Origin: HGM04593 sp045588345
GTDB lineage: Bacteria > Bacteroidota > Bacteroidia > Bacteroidales > Bacteroidaceae
Assembly (NCBI GenBank): GCA_045588345.1
Contig: JAZNDZ010000109.1
Coordinates: 62,001 to 126,000, forward strand
Length of the DNA stretch: 64,000 nucleotides
Reading direction: 5' to 3'
This document shows positions 25,105 through 34,280 of the stretch, piece after piece. The first letter of the stretch is position 1. Every line of letters begins with the position of its first letter. Position numbers and translations under genes: made by a program. The notes beneath the pieces were generated by a model. The model ran no database searches. It had not been told where the DNA came from and saw only the letters and a program-made list of their open reading frames with translations.

Positions 25105-26655
25105 TTATTGACCCTTTGGGCGCATCTTGATGAGGGGAATGAGCATCTCCTCCATTGATATGCCTCCATGTTGGAATGTATCTTTATAATATTGTACGTA
25201 GTAGTTATAGTTGTTGGGATAGGCAAAGAAACTGTTCCCCGTAGCAAAGATGTAACTGGTGCTCAGGTTCGGAGCGGGAAGACAAGCCTTTGCAGGCTCT
25301 TTTATTTCAAATACATCCTTGCCGTTATAATTGAGCGCCTTTCCCAGTTTGTAACGCAGATTGGTATTGGTATTCTTGTCACCGATAACCTTTGTAGGTG
25401 TATCTACCCGTATGCTTCCGTGGTCAGTAGTTATCACGACCGTATAGCCACTGCCGGCAAGATAACTGAAAAGCCTTTTGATTGCCGAATGACGCAACCA
25501 GGAGAGTGTAATGGAGCGGTAGGCCGCCTCATTGGCCGCCAGTTCACGTACCATAAGCGATTCGGTGCGGGCGTGCGACAGCATATCGATAAAATTGATG
25601 ACAAGCACATTGAGGTCGTTCTTTGCAAGGGCATTGATTGCATCCATGTATTTGTCGGCTGCAACAGATGTCAGGACCTTGTTGTACGAGAAGGTATCCT
25701 TTCTTCGGTATCGAGAAATCTGCGTTGCAATAAGTTCTTCTTCATTCAGGTTTTTGCCCTCTTCATCCTCTTCATCGACCCACAAAGAGGGGAACATCTC
25801 TTTTATCTGCTTTGGCAAAAGACCTGAAAATATTGCATTGCGGGCATACTGTGTCGCTGTGGGCAAAATACTTGTGTAGAGTTCTTCCTCAATGGAAAAA
25901 TCACCGCCTATCTCTTCGGCCAACACTCTCCATTGGTCGTAGCGGAAGTTGTCTATTATGATGAGGAACACCTTTTCGCCATTATCAAGCAATGGGAAAA
26001 TGCGGTCACGGAAAAGGTCATTGCTCATAAGCGGACGTTCCTCGCGCGAGGCTGCAATCCAATCCAAATAATTTTTCTTCACGAAACGCCCGAACATGCT
26101 GTTTGCCTCCTCTTTCTGCGATTTAAGCATCTCGCGCATCTGCATATCGGCATTCTCAAGTTCAAGTTCCCAAAAGACAATCTTCTTGTATACATCATGC
26201 CAATCCTCAATGTTTCGGGCATCGGCTATCTGCATTGACAGTTTGCCGAAATTCTGCTGATAGGCACTGTTCGCCTTCTCGGCAACAATCTCACGGCTAT
26301 GGATATTCTTCTTCAGCGTCAAGAGAATCTGATTGGGATTGACAGGCTTTATAAGATAATCGGCAATCTTGGAACCGATAGCCTGTTCCATTATATCCTC
26401 CTCTTCACTCTTGGTAACCATTACGACAGGTGTAGCCGGATGCAGTTCCTTTATTCTTGAGAGTGTTTCAAGACCGGTGAGGCCCGGCATGTTCTCATCA
26501 AGAAGTATAAGGTCGAATGACTCTCTCCTGCATGCCTCAATGGCATCGGGACCGTTTGTCACCTTTGTAACATCGTACCCTTTACCTTGTAAAAATATTA
26601 TGTGGGCATTGAGAAGTTCTATCTCATCATCGGCCCATAGCAACTTGTATGTCAT
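25105..26655 (-). CDS. porX: PorX response regulator with PglZ-type phosphatase domain
   Basis: This 516-residue fusion has an N-terminal CheY-like receiver (residues 1-~120; phospho-acceptor Asp53 in LILLDENMPG, acidic pair Asp9/Asp10, Lys near 103). A helical linker follows, then a PglZ/alkaline-phosphatase-type domain (~200-516) with metal-binding segments IIIDNFRYDQW, TATQYARNAIFSG, NFIDMLSH and TTDHGSIRV. This is the architecture of PorX, the regulator that controls T9SS gene expression with PorY and hydrolyses oligonucleotides via the PglZ domain. It directly follows the PorW/SprE-like gene (4-bp gap). No histidine kinase is in the window. Confidence 0.92.
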   Translation of the reverse strand: MTYKLLWADDEIELLNAHIIFLQGKGYDVTKVTNGPDAIEACRRESFDLILLDENMPGLTGLETLSRIKELHPATPVVMVTKSEEEDIMEQAIGSKIADYLIKPVNPNQILLTLKKNIHSREIVAEKANSAYQQNFGKLSMQIADARNIEDWHDVYKKIVFWELELENADMQMREMLKSQKEEANSMFGRFVKKNYLDWIAASREERPLMSNDLFRDRIFPLLDNGEKVFLIIIDNFRYDQWRVLAEEIGGDFSIEEELYTSILPTATQYARNAIFSGLLPKQIKEMFPSLWVDEEDEEGKNLNEEELIATQISRYRRKDTFSYNKVLTSVAADKYMDAINALAKNDLNVLVINFIDMLSHARTESLMVRELAANEAAYRSITLSWLRHSAIKRLFSYLAGSGYTVVITTDHGSIRVDTPTKVIGDKNTNTNLRYKLGKALNYNGKDVFEIKEPAKACLPAPNLSTSYIFATGNSFFAYPNNYNYYVQYYKDTFQHGGISMEEMLIPLIKMRPKGQ

Positions 26656-26659
26656 AACC

Positions 26660-29530
26660 TCACTCCACTACTCCATTATCTGTTTCAACATCTTCATTCT
26701 TATTATAATCAGGTTCGTCAATGGTATATCCGTCTATCTCAAGTTCGGGTATTCCCATAAAGTTCTCTTCATAGAACCTGATATAATCGCCAAAAGTATA
26801 ATACTGTAACAACAAATCAAGATTGGTTTTTGATATTATAAAGGCATTTATTCCTTCAAGCAACCTTGCTGTCTCGGCATTGGCATATAACCTTTTGCGG
26901 TACACAAAGGCTTCGTCAAAGTTCAAGAACTCCTTGACCTCGAAGAGTGTGATTTCGGCTTGTTTTTCAAAGACCATTTCAAAGTTGCGTACCATATAAC
27001 GCGAGAAGTTGTAACGTGCCATCTCAAAAAGCAGACGTTTTTCATCGACTGAATCATTAGGGAAGGCAAGCACGAAATAATATGGTTCATTGCGCTCGGC
27101 AACAAACGGCGGCACGCTGTCCTGGGCTCCTTTTATTGTTCCGTCTGCCTTCCGGTCCCAAATGGATGTGGATATTCCGCTCTGCAACAGGCGGCCCTCT
27201 TTTATTCCGGTAGATATTTCACCGGCCATCTTGCTTATGCTGTCGCCAGGGAAGTACGCGACAATCTCTCCAAGAGCATCAAGAGCCTCCTGCTGTTTCC
27301 CGCCATAAAGTTTTGACATTGCATCAATGAACATGAAACGTGCACGATGCTTGCCCTGCGGATACTTTTCAGCAGCATAACTGTTCTCTTCTTCAACAAG
27401 CCCGTATTCTTTGTTCCGGTAATGCGAATATGCTTTCACGTACAGGGAGTCCTCCTTACGCCTACGGGTTTCAGCATTGTCAAAGAAATCTGTCCGCTGT
27501 ATAAGTTTTGTCATTGCACTGTCAGGGAAATGCTCAATAAGGAGTTGTCGGTAATGCTCGGCCTTCTCGGGTTCATTCCACCTCGAGGAAGCAACAAACA
27601 GATTAAAATAGGTATCGGCTATCTTTTCATATTCAGGATAGCCTTCGGCAACCTTTTCAAGATACTTCATCGTAAGTTTCTTGTCGTTGACCCTATCCTT
27701 GAAGCGTACACCTGATTCAAACAAAGCCTCGCACAATGCTGCGTGTGCGGTTTTCTTCTGTTCATCGGTTACCGGTATCTGCTGCAGATAGAACTCGCGC
27801 GTTGTGGGGTCGGTGGACAAAGAGTCCTCGGGCAATGGTTCAGCGGCATCAGCCAAAAGGGAATCGCCAACGGCAAGCAATGTTGAATCCAAGTCTTCAA
27901 TATTGCCTTCAAGCACAGCACTGTCCGATGGTATTGTATCGTTATTCATAAGAGATGATATCTCATGGCTGAAACGCCAGTAATCCTTCAATTGCCTGTC
28001 ACCCCATTGCTGTTTGAAAGTTCGTACACCTTGCGCAACAAGTTTATTGTTATAGAAATACCATTGCTGCTTTTCCATTGGGTCGGCTACGGCCATATCG
28101 GCAATTGTACCGGCATTGTCAAGTTCGCTGCCGCCGCTCTCGCGCTCCATCTTCTTCTCTTCTTTCTTGCGGAGTTCCTCAAGCCTCTTTGCCTCTTCAA
28201 TACGCTCGTCTATTATTGGATAAAGTTTTTCGGGCGGAAGGGTTGCCCAAAGAAGAAGTTCACTCTGTTTTTCCACCACATCGGTATACTGCACAAGGTC
28301 ACCAAGCACCTCACTGCGGAACTTGACCTCATCGTACCCGTTGGTCTCTTCGTTTATCATAGAAAGAGCCTTGGAATAGTTTTCGTTTGCCTTTGAGAAA
28401 CGCTCCTGCTCCCAATATATCTTCGCCAATGAGAGATGAAGCATGCCTGTACCATAACCGCTTGAGGCACCGTCGGCAACACCGGTCTCATAAGCCTTTA
28501 TGGCCTCGGTTGTATCTTTACGGCTCATGTAGATATTGCCTATGGCATAGTAAATCTGAGACAGATAGTCTTCATTCTTCGGAGAGCGGGCCATTCTCTT
28601 GAGTTTGCGGAGAATTTTCTTGTGGTTTTCGTTTGTCGTCGTCTCTGTCTGACGTATACGCGCATTGAACTCCAGTTCGTATGGCGGGCTCTTGGATATT
28701 GTCTTGCCGAAGCTCTTGTAGGCCGATTTATTATCACCTGTCGTTGCATAGAGCTGTCCAAGAAGATAGTACTCGCGCGCTTTGTCGAGCGATGTGATTC
28801 CTTTACGGCCGATACCTTTCTTCACATGAGGTATAGCCTCATCCAAGCGACCCTGCTTAATGAGAAGATTACCTTTTGCCTGAGCGAACTCTTCCTGCAG
28901 GAAATCGGGTACAGTATCCCGTTGCACACGTTGCAGAATATCTTCGGCCTCATAAAGCCAGTCAAGTTCACTGTAACATTTTGCAAGCCTTATTTGAGCT
29001 TGAGCCACTATGTCGCGGTCATTCTCATACAAACGGGATATGTAGATATATGTACTTGCTGCCTCGGTAAATTCGCCTTTCTGCATCTGTGAATTTGCCA
29101 TGAGGAACCATGCGCGCCAAAGGAAGGGGTTGAATTCTTTCCGGGCATAAAAACGTTTCTGCTTTGGAGAGAGTTTCTTGCCCGAAGGTTTCTTGGGCTT
29201 TCTCTTTATTGAATGGTTCTTTATTGCCTTCTGCGCTTTCTCTATAGCCCTGTCATACTTGTCGCCACCCTGTTTGCGTGTTTCTTCACTGCTTATGATG
29301 AGCAGAGGCAACTGTTCGAGATAGTTATCCTTGTGCCCCGCAGATTGTGCCTTCAAGGCCTGCTGATAAGCCACATTCCCATTATAGTATGTATTGTAAC
29401 GTGCCGAGAAAGCATGGTACATACGGGTAACAGCAGTATTCTTCTTGCGGCTTGAACAGCCCGGTAACAAGAACACTGCAACTATAACCAGCATGCAGAT
29501 AGAAAATTTTCTCACGTTATTCTTCAACAT
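26660..29530 (-). CDS. porW: PorW/SprE-like TPR lipoprotein (type IX secretion)
   Basis: This ~956-residue lipoprotein starts MLKNNVRKFSICMLVIVAVFLLPGC (an alternative Met lies 15 bp upstream). The lipobox LLPGC is followed by SSRKKNTAVTRMYHAFSARYNTYYNG, which is diagnostic of SprE/PorW, the outer-membrane lipoprotein that links the PorKN ring to the translocon. TPR-like helical repeats fill residues ~135-450 and ~610-790 with acidic linkers between; the C-terminal third carries 'FVLAFPNDSVDEKRLLFEMARYNFSRYM', another SprE feature. It immediately precedes porX. Together with porT and the CotH cargo it indicates a functional T9SS, although porK/L/M/N and porU/V are not in view. Confidence 0.85.
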   Translation of the reverse strand: MLKNNVRKFSICMLVIVAVFLLPGCSSRKKNTAVTRMYHAFSARYNTYYNGNVAYQQALKAQSAGHKDNYLEQLPLLIISSEETRKQGGDKYDRAIEKAQKAIKNHSIKRKPKKPSGKKLSPKQKRFYARKEFNPFLWRAWFLMANSQMQKGEFTEAASTYIYISRLYENDRDIVAQAQIRLAKCYSELDWLYEAEDILQRVQRDTVPDFLQEEFAQAKGNLLIKQGRLDEAIPHVKKGIGRKGITSLDKAREYYLLGQLYATTGDNKSAYKSFGKTISKSPPYELEFNARIRQTETTTNENHKKILRKLKRMARSPKNEDYLSQIYYAIGNIYMSRKDTTEAIKAYETGVADGASSGYGTGMLHLSLAKIYWEQERFSKANENYSKALSMINEETNGYDEVKFRSEVLGDLVQYTDVVEKQSELLLWATLPPEKLYPIIDERIEEAKRLEELRKKEEKKMERESGGSELDNAGTIADMAVADPMEKQQWYFYNNKLVAQGVRTFKQQWGDRQLKDYWRFSHEISSLMNNDTIPSDSAVLEGNIEDLDSTLLAVGDSLLADAAEPLPEDSLSTDPTTREFYLQQIPVTDEQKKTAHAALCEALFESGVRFKDRVNDKKLTMKYLEKVAEGYPEYEKIADTYFNLFVASSRWNEPEKAEHYRQLLIEHFPDSAMTKLIQRTDFFDNAETRRRKEDSLYVKAYSHYRNKEYGLVEEENSYAAEKYPQGKHRARFMFIDAMSKLYGGKQQEALDALGEIVAYFPGDSISKMAGEISTGIKEGRLLQSGISTSIWDRKADGTIKGAQDSVPPFVAERNEPYYFVLAFPNDSVDEKRLLFEMARYNFSRYMVRNFEMVFEKQAEITLFEVKEFLNFDEAFVYRKRLYANAETARLLEGINAFIISKTNLDLLLQYYTFGDYIRFYEENFMGIPELEIDGYTIDEPDYNKNEDVETDNGVVE

Positions 29531-29591
29531 TTGCGGAACATACAAAATAATAACTTTAAAAGTTCCTGTTTATTGTTTGACGACAGCTGCT

Positions 29592-29972
29592 TTACTTGCG
29601 GAGTATCATAAGAACCTCTTCCTTTACATCGGCCGGCAATTCAATGCCACGGAGTTGCAGACAATGTACCCAAGCATCCACCTCATCCTCTTTCATTGTG
29701 TACAGAACCTGACGAAACTCTTCAACTTCATCATCAACATACTCTCCAGAACTTTTTCCCTTGAAGCGGTCAAGTTCCTCATCATCAAAATAGAGTTCCT
29801 CGCCATTGTTCCCTTTTTCGCAATTGAGATGCTTTCCGCAACACCCCCCATTGCTTTCGGCATGGTCATGATGGTCTTCAACCGCCGGCTTGCCTTTGCT
29901 GTTATATCTATAGATATAGAATATCGCAACCATGAGAAGAAGTGCCGTAACTAAAAATATCGTATATTCCAT
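29592..29972 (-). CDS. Small membrane-anchored protein with CCGxHxxC motif
   Basis: This 126-residue protein starts at 29972 (MEYTIFLVTALLLMVAIFYIY), giving one N-terminal membrane helix. A His/Asp-rich stretch (VEDHHDHAESNGGCCGKHLNC) follows, then an acidic soluble domain (YFDDEELDRFKG, 'EEFRQVLYTMKEDEVDAW', LRGIELP). Similar proteins in gut Bacteroides are sometimes labelled 'phospholipase', but nothing here supports that. The HHDH plus CCGKHxxC residues look like a metal site. It has its own TATCTTCG element and lies 61 bp before porW, so it may lead the porW-porX operon. Confidence 0.72.
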   Translation of the reverse strand: MEYTIFLVTALLLMVAIFYIYRYNSKGKPAVEDHHDHAESNGGCCGKHLNCEKGNNGEELYFDDEELDRFKGKSSGEYVDDEVEEFRQVLYTMKEDEVDAWVHCLQLRGIELPADVKEEVLMILRK

Positions 29973-29994
29973 AAGAGTGCTGAATTTTCTTGTG

Positions 29995-30002
29995 CGAAGA
30001 TA
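29995..30002 (-). promoter_or_regulatory. Candidate -7 element for the porW-porX cluster
   Basis: The minus strand reads TATCTTCG about 23 nt before the ATG at 29972. It lies in the 341-bp divergent spacer 29973-30313, which otherwise holds only AT-rich sequence and the opposite FKBP promoter. Confidence 0.5.
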
Positions 30003-30188
30003 TACAATAATATTGAGTTTACACGCTTTTGGAGAAATACTTTTAATAAAATTATAATTATATAAATAAATAAAGAGATTACCTACCCAATCAAGAGAAA
30101 TCCGCCTGACAAAATGCCAAAAAGACAAACACCGCATCAGTTTCAATAAAATGACACAATTTCCCTATTTAATCTAAAAAAGTGCCAA

Positions 30189-30224
30189 TTTGTTGCGTGT
30201 TATAAATAAATTATTGTATCTTCG
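30189..30224 (+). promoter_or_regulatory. Promoter of the FKBP operon
   Basis: TTTGTTG (30189-30195) and TATCTTCG (30217-30224) lie 21 bp apart, counting from the second TTG. This is consistent with a Bacteroidota promoter and leaves a leader of ~83 nt before the first FKBP gene. Confidence 0.55.
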
Positions 30225-30313
30225 CTAAGTTTTAAGACCCAAAATGTCTTTAGAACAAAATATCAAAATGACAGAAAACAAATTTAAAAATCTAACTAAA
30301 TCATTTAAGAATC

Positions 30314-30898
30314 ATGGATAAATTCAGTTATGGCCTTGGAATGGGAATTGGCCAGAATCTGCTTTCAATGGGTGTTAAAGAGATGAGTATCGAGGATTTC
30401 GTGAAAGGCATAAAAGATATCCTCTCGGGCAACAATACCGAAATGACACACGCCGAGGCTCAGAAAGTTGTCAATGAACACTTCAGAAAATTATCGGAAG
30501 AAGCGTATGCCGTGAACAAGGCTGCCGGCGAGAAATTCCTTGCCGAAAATGCAAAGAAACAGGGCGTTGTAGCGTTGCCCAGCGGACTGCAGTATGAAGT
30601 AATAAAAGAGGGTAACGGCAAAAAGCCATCGGCAACAGACCGCGTACAATGCCACTATGAGGGCACACTTATTGACGGTACAGTCTTTGACAGTTCAATC
30701 AAGCGTGGCGAACCGGCCGTTTTTGGGGTGAATCAGGTTATCAGAGGATGGGTCGAGGCATTGCAATTGATGAAGGAAGGCGCAAAATGGCGTCTTTACA
30801 TCCCATACAATATGGCTTACGGCGAGAATGGCGCAGGAGAGATGATTCCGCCCTACAGCGCACTTATTTTCGATGTAGAACTCATTAAGGTCCTTTAA
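30314..30898 (+). CDS. FKBP-type peptidyl-prolyl isomerase, cytosolic FklB-like
   Basis: This 194-residue protein has no signal peptide. The N-terminal helical dimerisation domain (MDKFSYGLGMGIGQNL to ~85) is of the FkpA/FklB/Mip type. The FKBP domain (~95-194) contains LPSGLQYEVIKEGNG, VQCHYEGTLIDGTVFDSS, VIRGWVEALQLMKEGAKWRLYIP and IPPYSALIFDVEL, including the YEGTL, VFD, W and F pocket residues. It should act as a proline isomerase and chaperone in the cytoplasm. A second, membrane-anchored FKBP gene follows 7 bp later. Confidence 0.92.
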   Translation: MDKFSYGLGMGIGQNLLSMGVKEMSIEDFVKGIKDILSGNNTEMTHAEAQKVVNEHFRKLSEEAYAVNKAAGEKFLAENAKKQGVVALPSGLQYEVIKEGNGKKPSATDRVQCHYEGTLIDGTVFDSSIKRGEPAVFGVNQVIRGWVEALQLMKEGAKWRLYIPYNMAYGENGAGEMIPPYSALIFDVELIKVL

Positions 30899-30905
30899 GC
30901 GAATA

Positions 30906-31751
30906 ATGAAAAGGGTCGTTAAGATAATTGTGACGGGTGTGCTCATATACGTCGTTTACTATGCTTTGACAATCGGATTCGGCGGGCACAAAAAAGGAGA
31001 AGGAAACAATGTTGTGCTAAATAACGAAGATGACTCGTTATCCTACGCTGTGAGTATGGTCATTGCCGGGGACATGCCGGCAAAAATGGCAGAAAACGGT
31101 GTTGACTCCACTACAACAGAGGCCTTTGCAAGAGGACTGCAGGCCGCGTTCCCCACTGATGACACACCCGAGAGCAGGGCATTCTACAACGGAGTACTTG
31201 CAGCCATTGAAGCCTACAGAATGCTCGAAGTGGCCGATAAGGCAATATATCCCGATGAAAAGGATAAAAAAGTAAACCGCAAACTATTTCTTGACGCTTT
31301 GCACGCAACAGCCTCAGGCAACACCGCTGTAATGTCATACGACCAAGCCGTTGATTATTATAACCGGCAGATATTCCGTTCAAGGAGCGAGAAATTCATT
31401 GCCGAGAACAAGAAACGTCCCGGAGTGATAACATTGCCCAGCGGAGTTCAGTACAAGATTGAGAAGGAAGGCAAAGGAGAAACAGCAACTCATGACGGCA
31501 GCGCTATATGCATATACAAGGGTACATACCCAAATGGAGCCGTATTTGCATCTTCGCGGGGAGAGGCCGTTGAACTGGAAATTAATAGACAGGTTCCCGG
31601 ACTTGCCGAGGTCTTGACAACCCTGCCGGCAGGGACACGCTGCAAAGTATACATACCTTGGAATCTTGGCTATGGTGCTAAGAGCAGCAATGGCATGTCG
31701 CCATACAGCGCACTCGTCTATGACCTTGAAATTGTCGGCACAAAACAATGA
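30906..31751 (+). CDS. FKBP-type isomerase, membrane-anchored, diverged
   Basis: This 281-residue protein has an N-terminal uncleaved membrane anchor (VVKIIVTGVLIYVVYYALTIGF), an FkpA-type helical domain (~45-165) and an FKBP fold (~170-281; LPSGVQYKIEKEGKG, CIYKGTYPNGAVFASS, AGTRCKVYIPWNLGYG, MSPYSALVYDLEI). Compared with the cytosolic neighbour, the catalytic pocket has changed: YEGTL is YKGTY, VFDSS is VFASS and the Trp-containing RGWVE is GLAEV. It may be a chaperone with weak or no isomerase activity, facing the periplasm. Its TGA overlaps the ATGA of the longest Lrp reading frame. Confidence 0.87.
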   Translation: MKRVVKIIVTGVLIYVVYYALTIGFGGHKKGEGNNVVLNNEDDSLSYAVSMVIAGDMPAKMAENGVDSTTTEAFARGLQAAFPTDDTPESRAFYNGVLAAIEAYRMLEVADKAIYPDEKDKKVNRKLFLDALHATASGNTAVMSYDQAVDYYNRQIFRSRSEKFIAENKKRPGVITLPSGVQYKIEKEGKGETATHDGSAICIYKGTYPNGAVFASSRGEAVELEINRQVPGLAEVLTTLPAGTRCKVYIPWNLGYGAKSSNGMSPYSALVYDLEIVGTKQ

Positions 31752-31792
31752 TAGACACAAGAACAAAACCAGAACTAAACCATAAGACACAA

Positions 31793-32260
31793 ATGAAAAA
31801 TATTGAATGTAAAGTCGATGCACTTGACCTAAAAATCTTGAGTATAATCTCCAAAGATGCAAGAATACCGTTCCGCAATGTCGCTGAACTTTGCGGAGTA
31901 TCAAGAGCAGCCATACACCTTCGTGTACAACATCTCATTGACATGGGCATAATTTCCGGCTCATGCTATGAGATTGATGTCCGCCGTTTGGGTTACAAGA
32001 CATGTACATACATTGGCATTCGGCTTGAGCGCGGTTCCATGTACAAGGAAGTAGTGGAGCGCTTACGCGAGATTCCCGAGGTTGTAGAGTGCTGCTACAC
32101 CACCGGCCCGTACTCGATTTTAGCAAAGATGTACTCACACGACAACGAGCATCTGATGCTGTTGCTCAACGGCAGTGTACAGGACATTCCGGGCGTTGTG
32201 AGCACCGAGACCATGATTGTGCTCGACAACAGCATCAAGCGCAACATGCCTTTGGAATAA
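31793..32260 (+). CDS. Lrp/AsnC-family transcriptional regulator
   Basis: This 155-residue DNA-binding protein starts with MKNIECKVDALDLKIL (an upstream ATG at 31748, overlapping the FKBP stop as ATGA, would add 15 residues). The winged helix-turn-helix spans ~8-60, with recognition segment VAELCGVSRAAIHLRVQHL. The RAM ligand-binding domain (~70-150) has LGYKTCTYIGIRL, 'VVECCYTTGPYSILAKMYS' and the final 'TETMIVLDNSIKR'. Members sense amino acids or act globally; the ligand here is unknown. It may regulate the adjacent peptidase gene, but the structured repeat lies between them. Confidence 0.9.
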   Translation: MKNIECKVDALDLKILSIISKDARIPFRNVAELCGVSRAAIHLRVQHLIDMGIISGSCYEIDVRRLGYKTCTYIGIRLERGSMYKEVVERLREIPEVVECCYTTGPYSILAKMYSHDNEHLMLLLNGSVQDIPGVVSTETMIVLDNSIKRNMPLE

Positions 32261-32288
32261 ATCGCCTGCATACATCACAAAGTATGAA

Positions 32289-32434
32289 GGTGACCCAAAA
32301 GTCTCCTTCTTTTGTATGAGGCGTGAATAAAAAGTAAAGTTCAAGGCTTGTAAAGGCTTCAAAACCGCAGTTTACTAAGCGTAAATGAGGATTTTGAAGC
32401 CAAACGTAACGTAGAAATTTGCTTTTTAGTCACC
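32289..32434 (+). repeat. Structured intergenic repeat, copy B
   Basis: This 146-bp element matches copy A at 17029-17185. Its ends GGTGACCCAAAAG and CTTTTTAGTCACC are complementary except for two bases. The internal stem GGCTTCAAAA (32355-32364) pairs perfectly with TTTTGAAGCC (32392-32401) over 10 bp and encloses the conserved TTTACTAAGCGTAAA loop. Copy A has a different perfect stem at the same position. It lies between the Lrp-type gene and the C26/M19 gene, ending 36 bp before the latter's ATG, where it could act as a 5' leader. Confidence 0.7.
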
Positions 32435-32470
32435 CTCATATTCAATTTACAACCATTACTCCCAGACGAC

Positions 32471-34240
32471 ATGAGCATAGAAGCCTTCAACGTACATGCA
32501 GAATTTGACACACTCCATTCAACTTACCCCGCAACACAAAGGCAACCGGTGATTGGCATAACAGCCAATTTCCGCGACGGCAATGCCGCGCTGGCAGAAG
32601 CATATTACCAATCGGTTCTTGCCGCCGGAGGCACGCCTCTGATTATACCTCCCTATCCAAACCGCGAGGCCCTGTTTGAGACTCTTGAGCGTGTGGATGC
32701 TATTCTGCTCAGCGGAGGTGCTGACATTGACCCGCAGTACATGGGCGAAACACCGGACTATTCCCTGCTGCATACCATAAACCCCAAACGCGACGAACAG
32801 GAGATACTGCTTGCCATTCTTGCCGAAAGACGCGGAATACCGATGCTTGGCATTTGTCGCGGAATACAGACATTGGCCGTAGCATTTGGCGGGAAAGTGC
32901 ATCAGGACCTTTACGCCGGAATCGGAGGCAAACTGCTTGCCCATGACCAGGAACCGGTTGAAAGGCACATTGCGACACATGATGTAAACATTGCAGCAGG
33001 AAGCCGGCTTGCAAGAATATTCGGAAGCCATGCACTGGGCGTAAACACATTCCACCACCAATCAGTAAAAAACGTTCCGAGCGGATTCACTGTCAACGCA
33101 ACGGCAACCGATGGGGTAATAGAGGGCATGGAAGCCACAGACGGGCGCTCAATTATTGGAGTACAATGGCACCCCGAGTCGTTCATCATGAACCACGACA
33201 ACTGCATGATGCCTCTATTCAATTGGCTCATCAGCGAGGCCGACCTTTACCGTAGAACCAAAGACATTCATCGCAGAATCTTGACAATAGACTCACACTG
33301 CGACACCCCTATGCTGTTTGCAGAAGGATACAGACTTGAAGAATATAGCAAAACAGCACTTGTTGACCTGCATAAGATGAAAGAAGGGATGCTTGATGCA
33401 TCAACAATGGCCGCATATATACCACAAGGCCAGCGCGATGAAGAATCGCATGCAGCCGCAACAGAAATGGCAAACGCTCTTTTGGACGGCATTGATGAAC
33501 GCGCAGGCAGGAACAGTGCCCATGTGCAACTTTGCAACACCCCCGATGATGCAATCAAGGCGAAGCATGAGGGCAAGAAAGTCATAATGCGGGCAATTGA
33601 AAACGGTTACGCCATTGGAAAAGAACTGTCACTGATAAAGCACTTCAGGGAAAGAGGTGTTGTATACATGACCCTGTGTCACAATGGAGATAATGAAATT
33701 TGCGATTCGGCACGCGGAAGCGGTGAACATGGCGGGCTGAGCGAGTTCGGGCGAAAAGTTGTAAAGGAGATGAACCGTACAGGAATGATGATAGACCTTT
33801 CCCACGCTGCGGAGAGCACCTTCTACGATGTTATTGAACTGAGTACACAACCTGTCGTCTGTTCGCATTCATCATGCAAGACCTTGTGCAACCACCCACG
33901 CAACCTTGGCGACGAGCAGATAAAGGCCTTGGCCGCAAAAGGCGGAGTCGTGCAAATAACCATGTACAGCGGTTTCCTGCGCAAAGAAGGCGAAGCCACA
34001 CTGAATGACTTCATTGAACATCTTGAGCATGCCATTGCAATTGCCGGCATAGACCATGTGGGCATAGGCACCGATTTTGACGGTGACGGCAAGGTAATAG
34101 GCTGTTCATCGGCATCGCAACTGCTCAACATCACACGCGAACTTTTACGACGCGGACACAGCGAAGATGAGATTGAAAAAATCTGGAGCAGAAACTGGTT
34201 AAGGGTAATGGATATTGTACAGAAGTCGGCAGAACTATAA
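32471..34240 (+). CDS. Fused C26 glutamine amidotransferase-like hydrolase and M19 dipeptidase
   Basis: This 589-residue cytosolic fusion has no signal peptide. Residues ~25-255 are a class I glutamine amidotransferase-like peptidase C26 domain (PuuD, gamma-glutamyl hydrolase type) with nucleophile Cys129 in LGICRGIQ and His234/Glu236 in VQWHPESF. Residues ~268-585 are a membrane-dipeptidase-type M19 metallopeptidase with zinc ligands His276/Asp278 (IDSHCDTP), Glu in AIENG, and His in IDLSHAAES and CSHSSCKT, plus GIGTDFDGD. Both active sites look intact. One chain could first release a gamma-glutamyl group and then cleave the dipeptide, for instance in glutathione-like or gamma-glutamyl peptide catabolism; this is inference. 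Confidence 0.88.
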   Translation: MSIEAFNVHAEFDTLHSTYPATQRQPVIGITANFRDGNAALAEAYYQSVLAAGGTPLIIPPYPNREALFETLERVDAILLSGGADIDPQYMGETPDYSLLHTINPKRDEQEILLAILAERRGIPMLGICRGIQTLAVAFGGKVHQDLYAGIGGKLLAHDQEPVERHIATHDVNIAAGSRLARIFGSHALGVNTFHHQSVKNVPSGFTVNATATDGVIEGMEATDGRSIIGVQWHPESFIMNHDNCMMPLFNWLISEADLYRRTKDIHRRILTIDSHCDTPMLFAEGYRLEEYSKTALVDLHKMKEGMLDASTMAAYIPQGQRDEESHAAATEMANALLDGIDERAGRNSAHVQLCNTPDDAIKAKHEGKKVIMRAIENGYAIGKELSLIKHFRERGVVYMTLCHNGDNEICDSARGSGEHGGLSEFGRKVVKEMNRTGMMIDLSHAAESTFYDVIELSTQPVVCSHSSCKTLCNHPRNLGDEQIKALAAKGGVVQITMYSGFLRKEGEATLNDFIEHLEHAIAIAGIDHVGIGTDFDGDGKVIGCSSASQLLNITRELLRRGHSEDEIEKIWSRNWLRVMDIVQKSAEL

Positions 34241-34280
34241 TGAGCAACCGATAGACAACTGTATAAAAAAAACGAAATCC

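Noticed and set aside
31748..31792. Lrp-type regulator starting at the ATGA overlap
   Set aside because: Possible, but the extra 15 residues are unlike the family N-terminus; the Met at 31793 gives the normal length. The choice is not certain.
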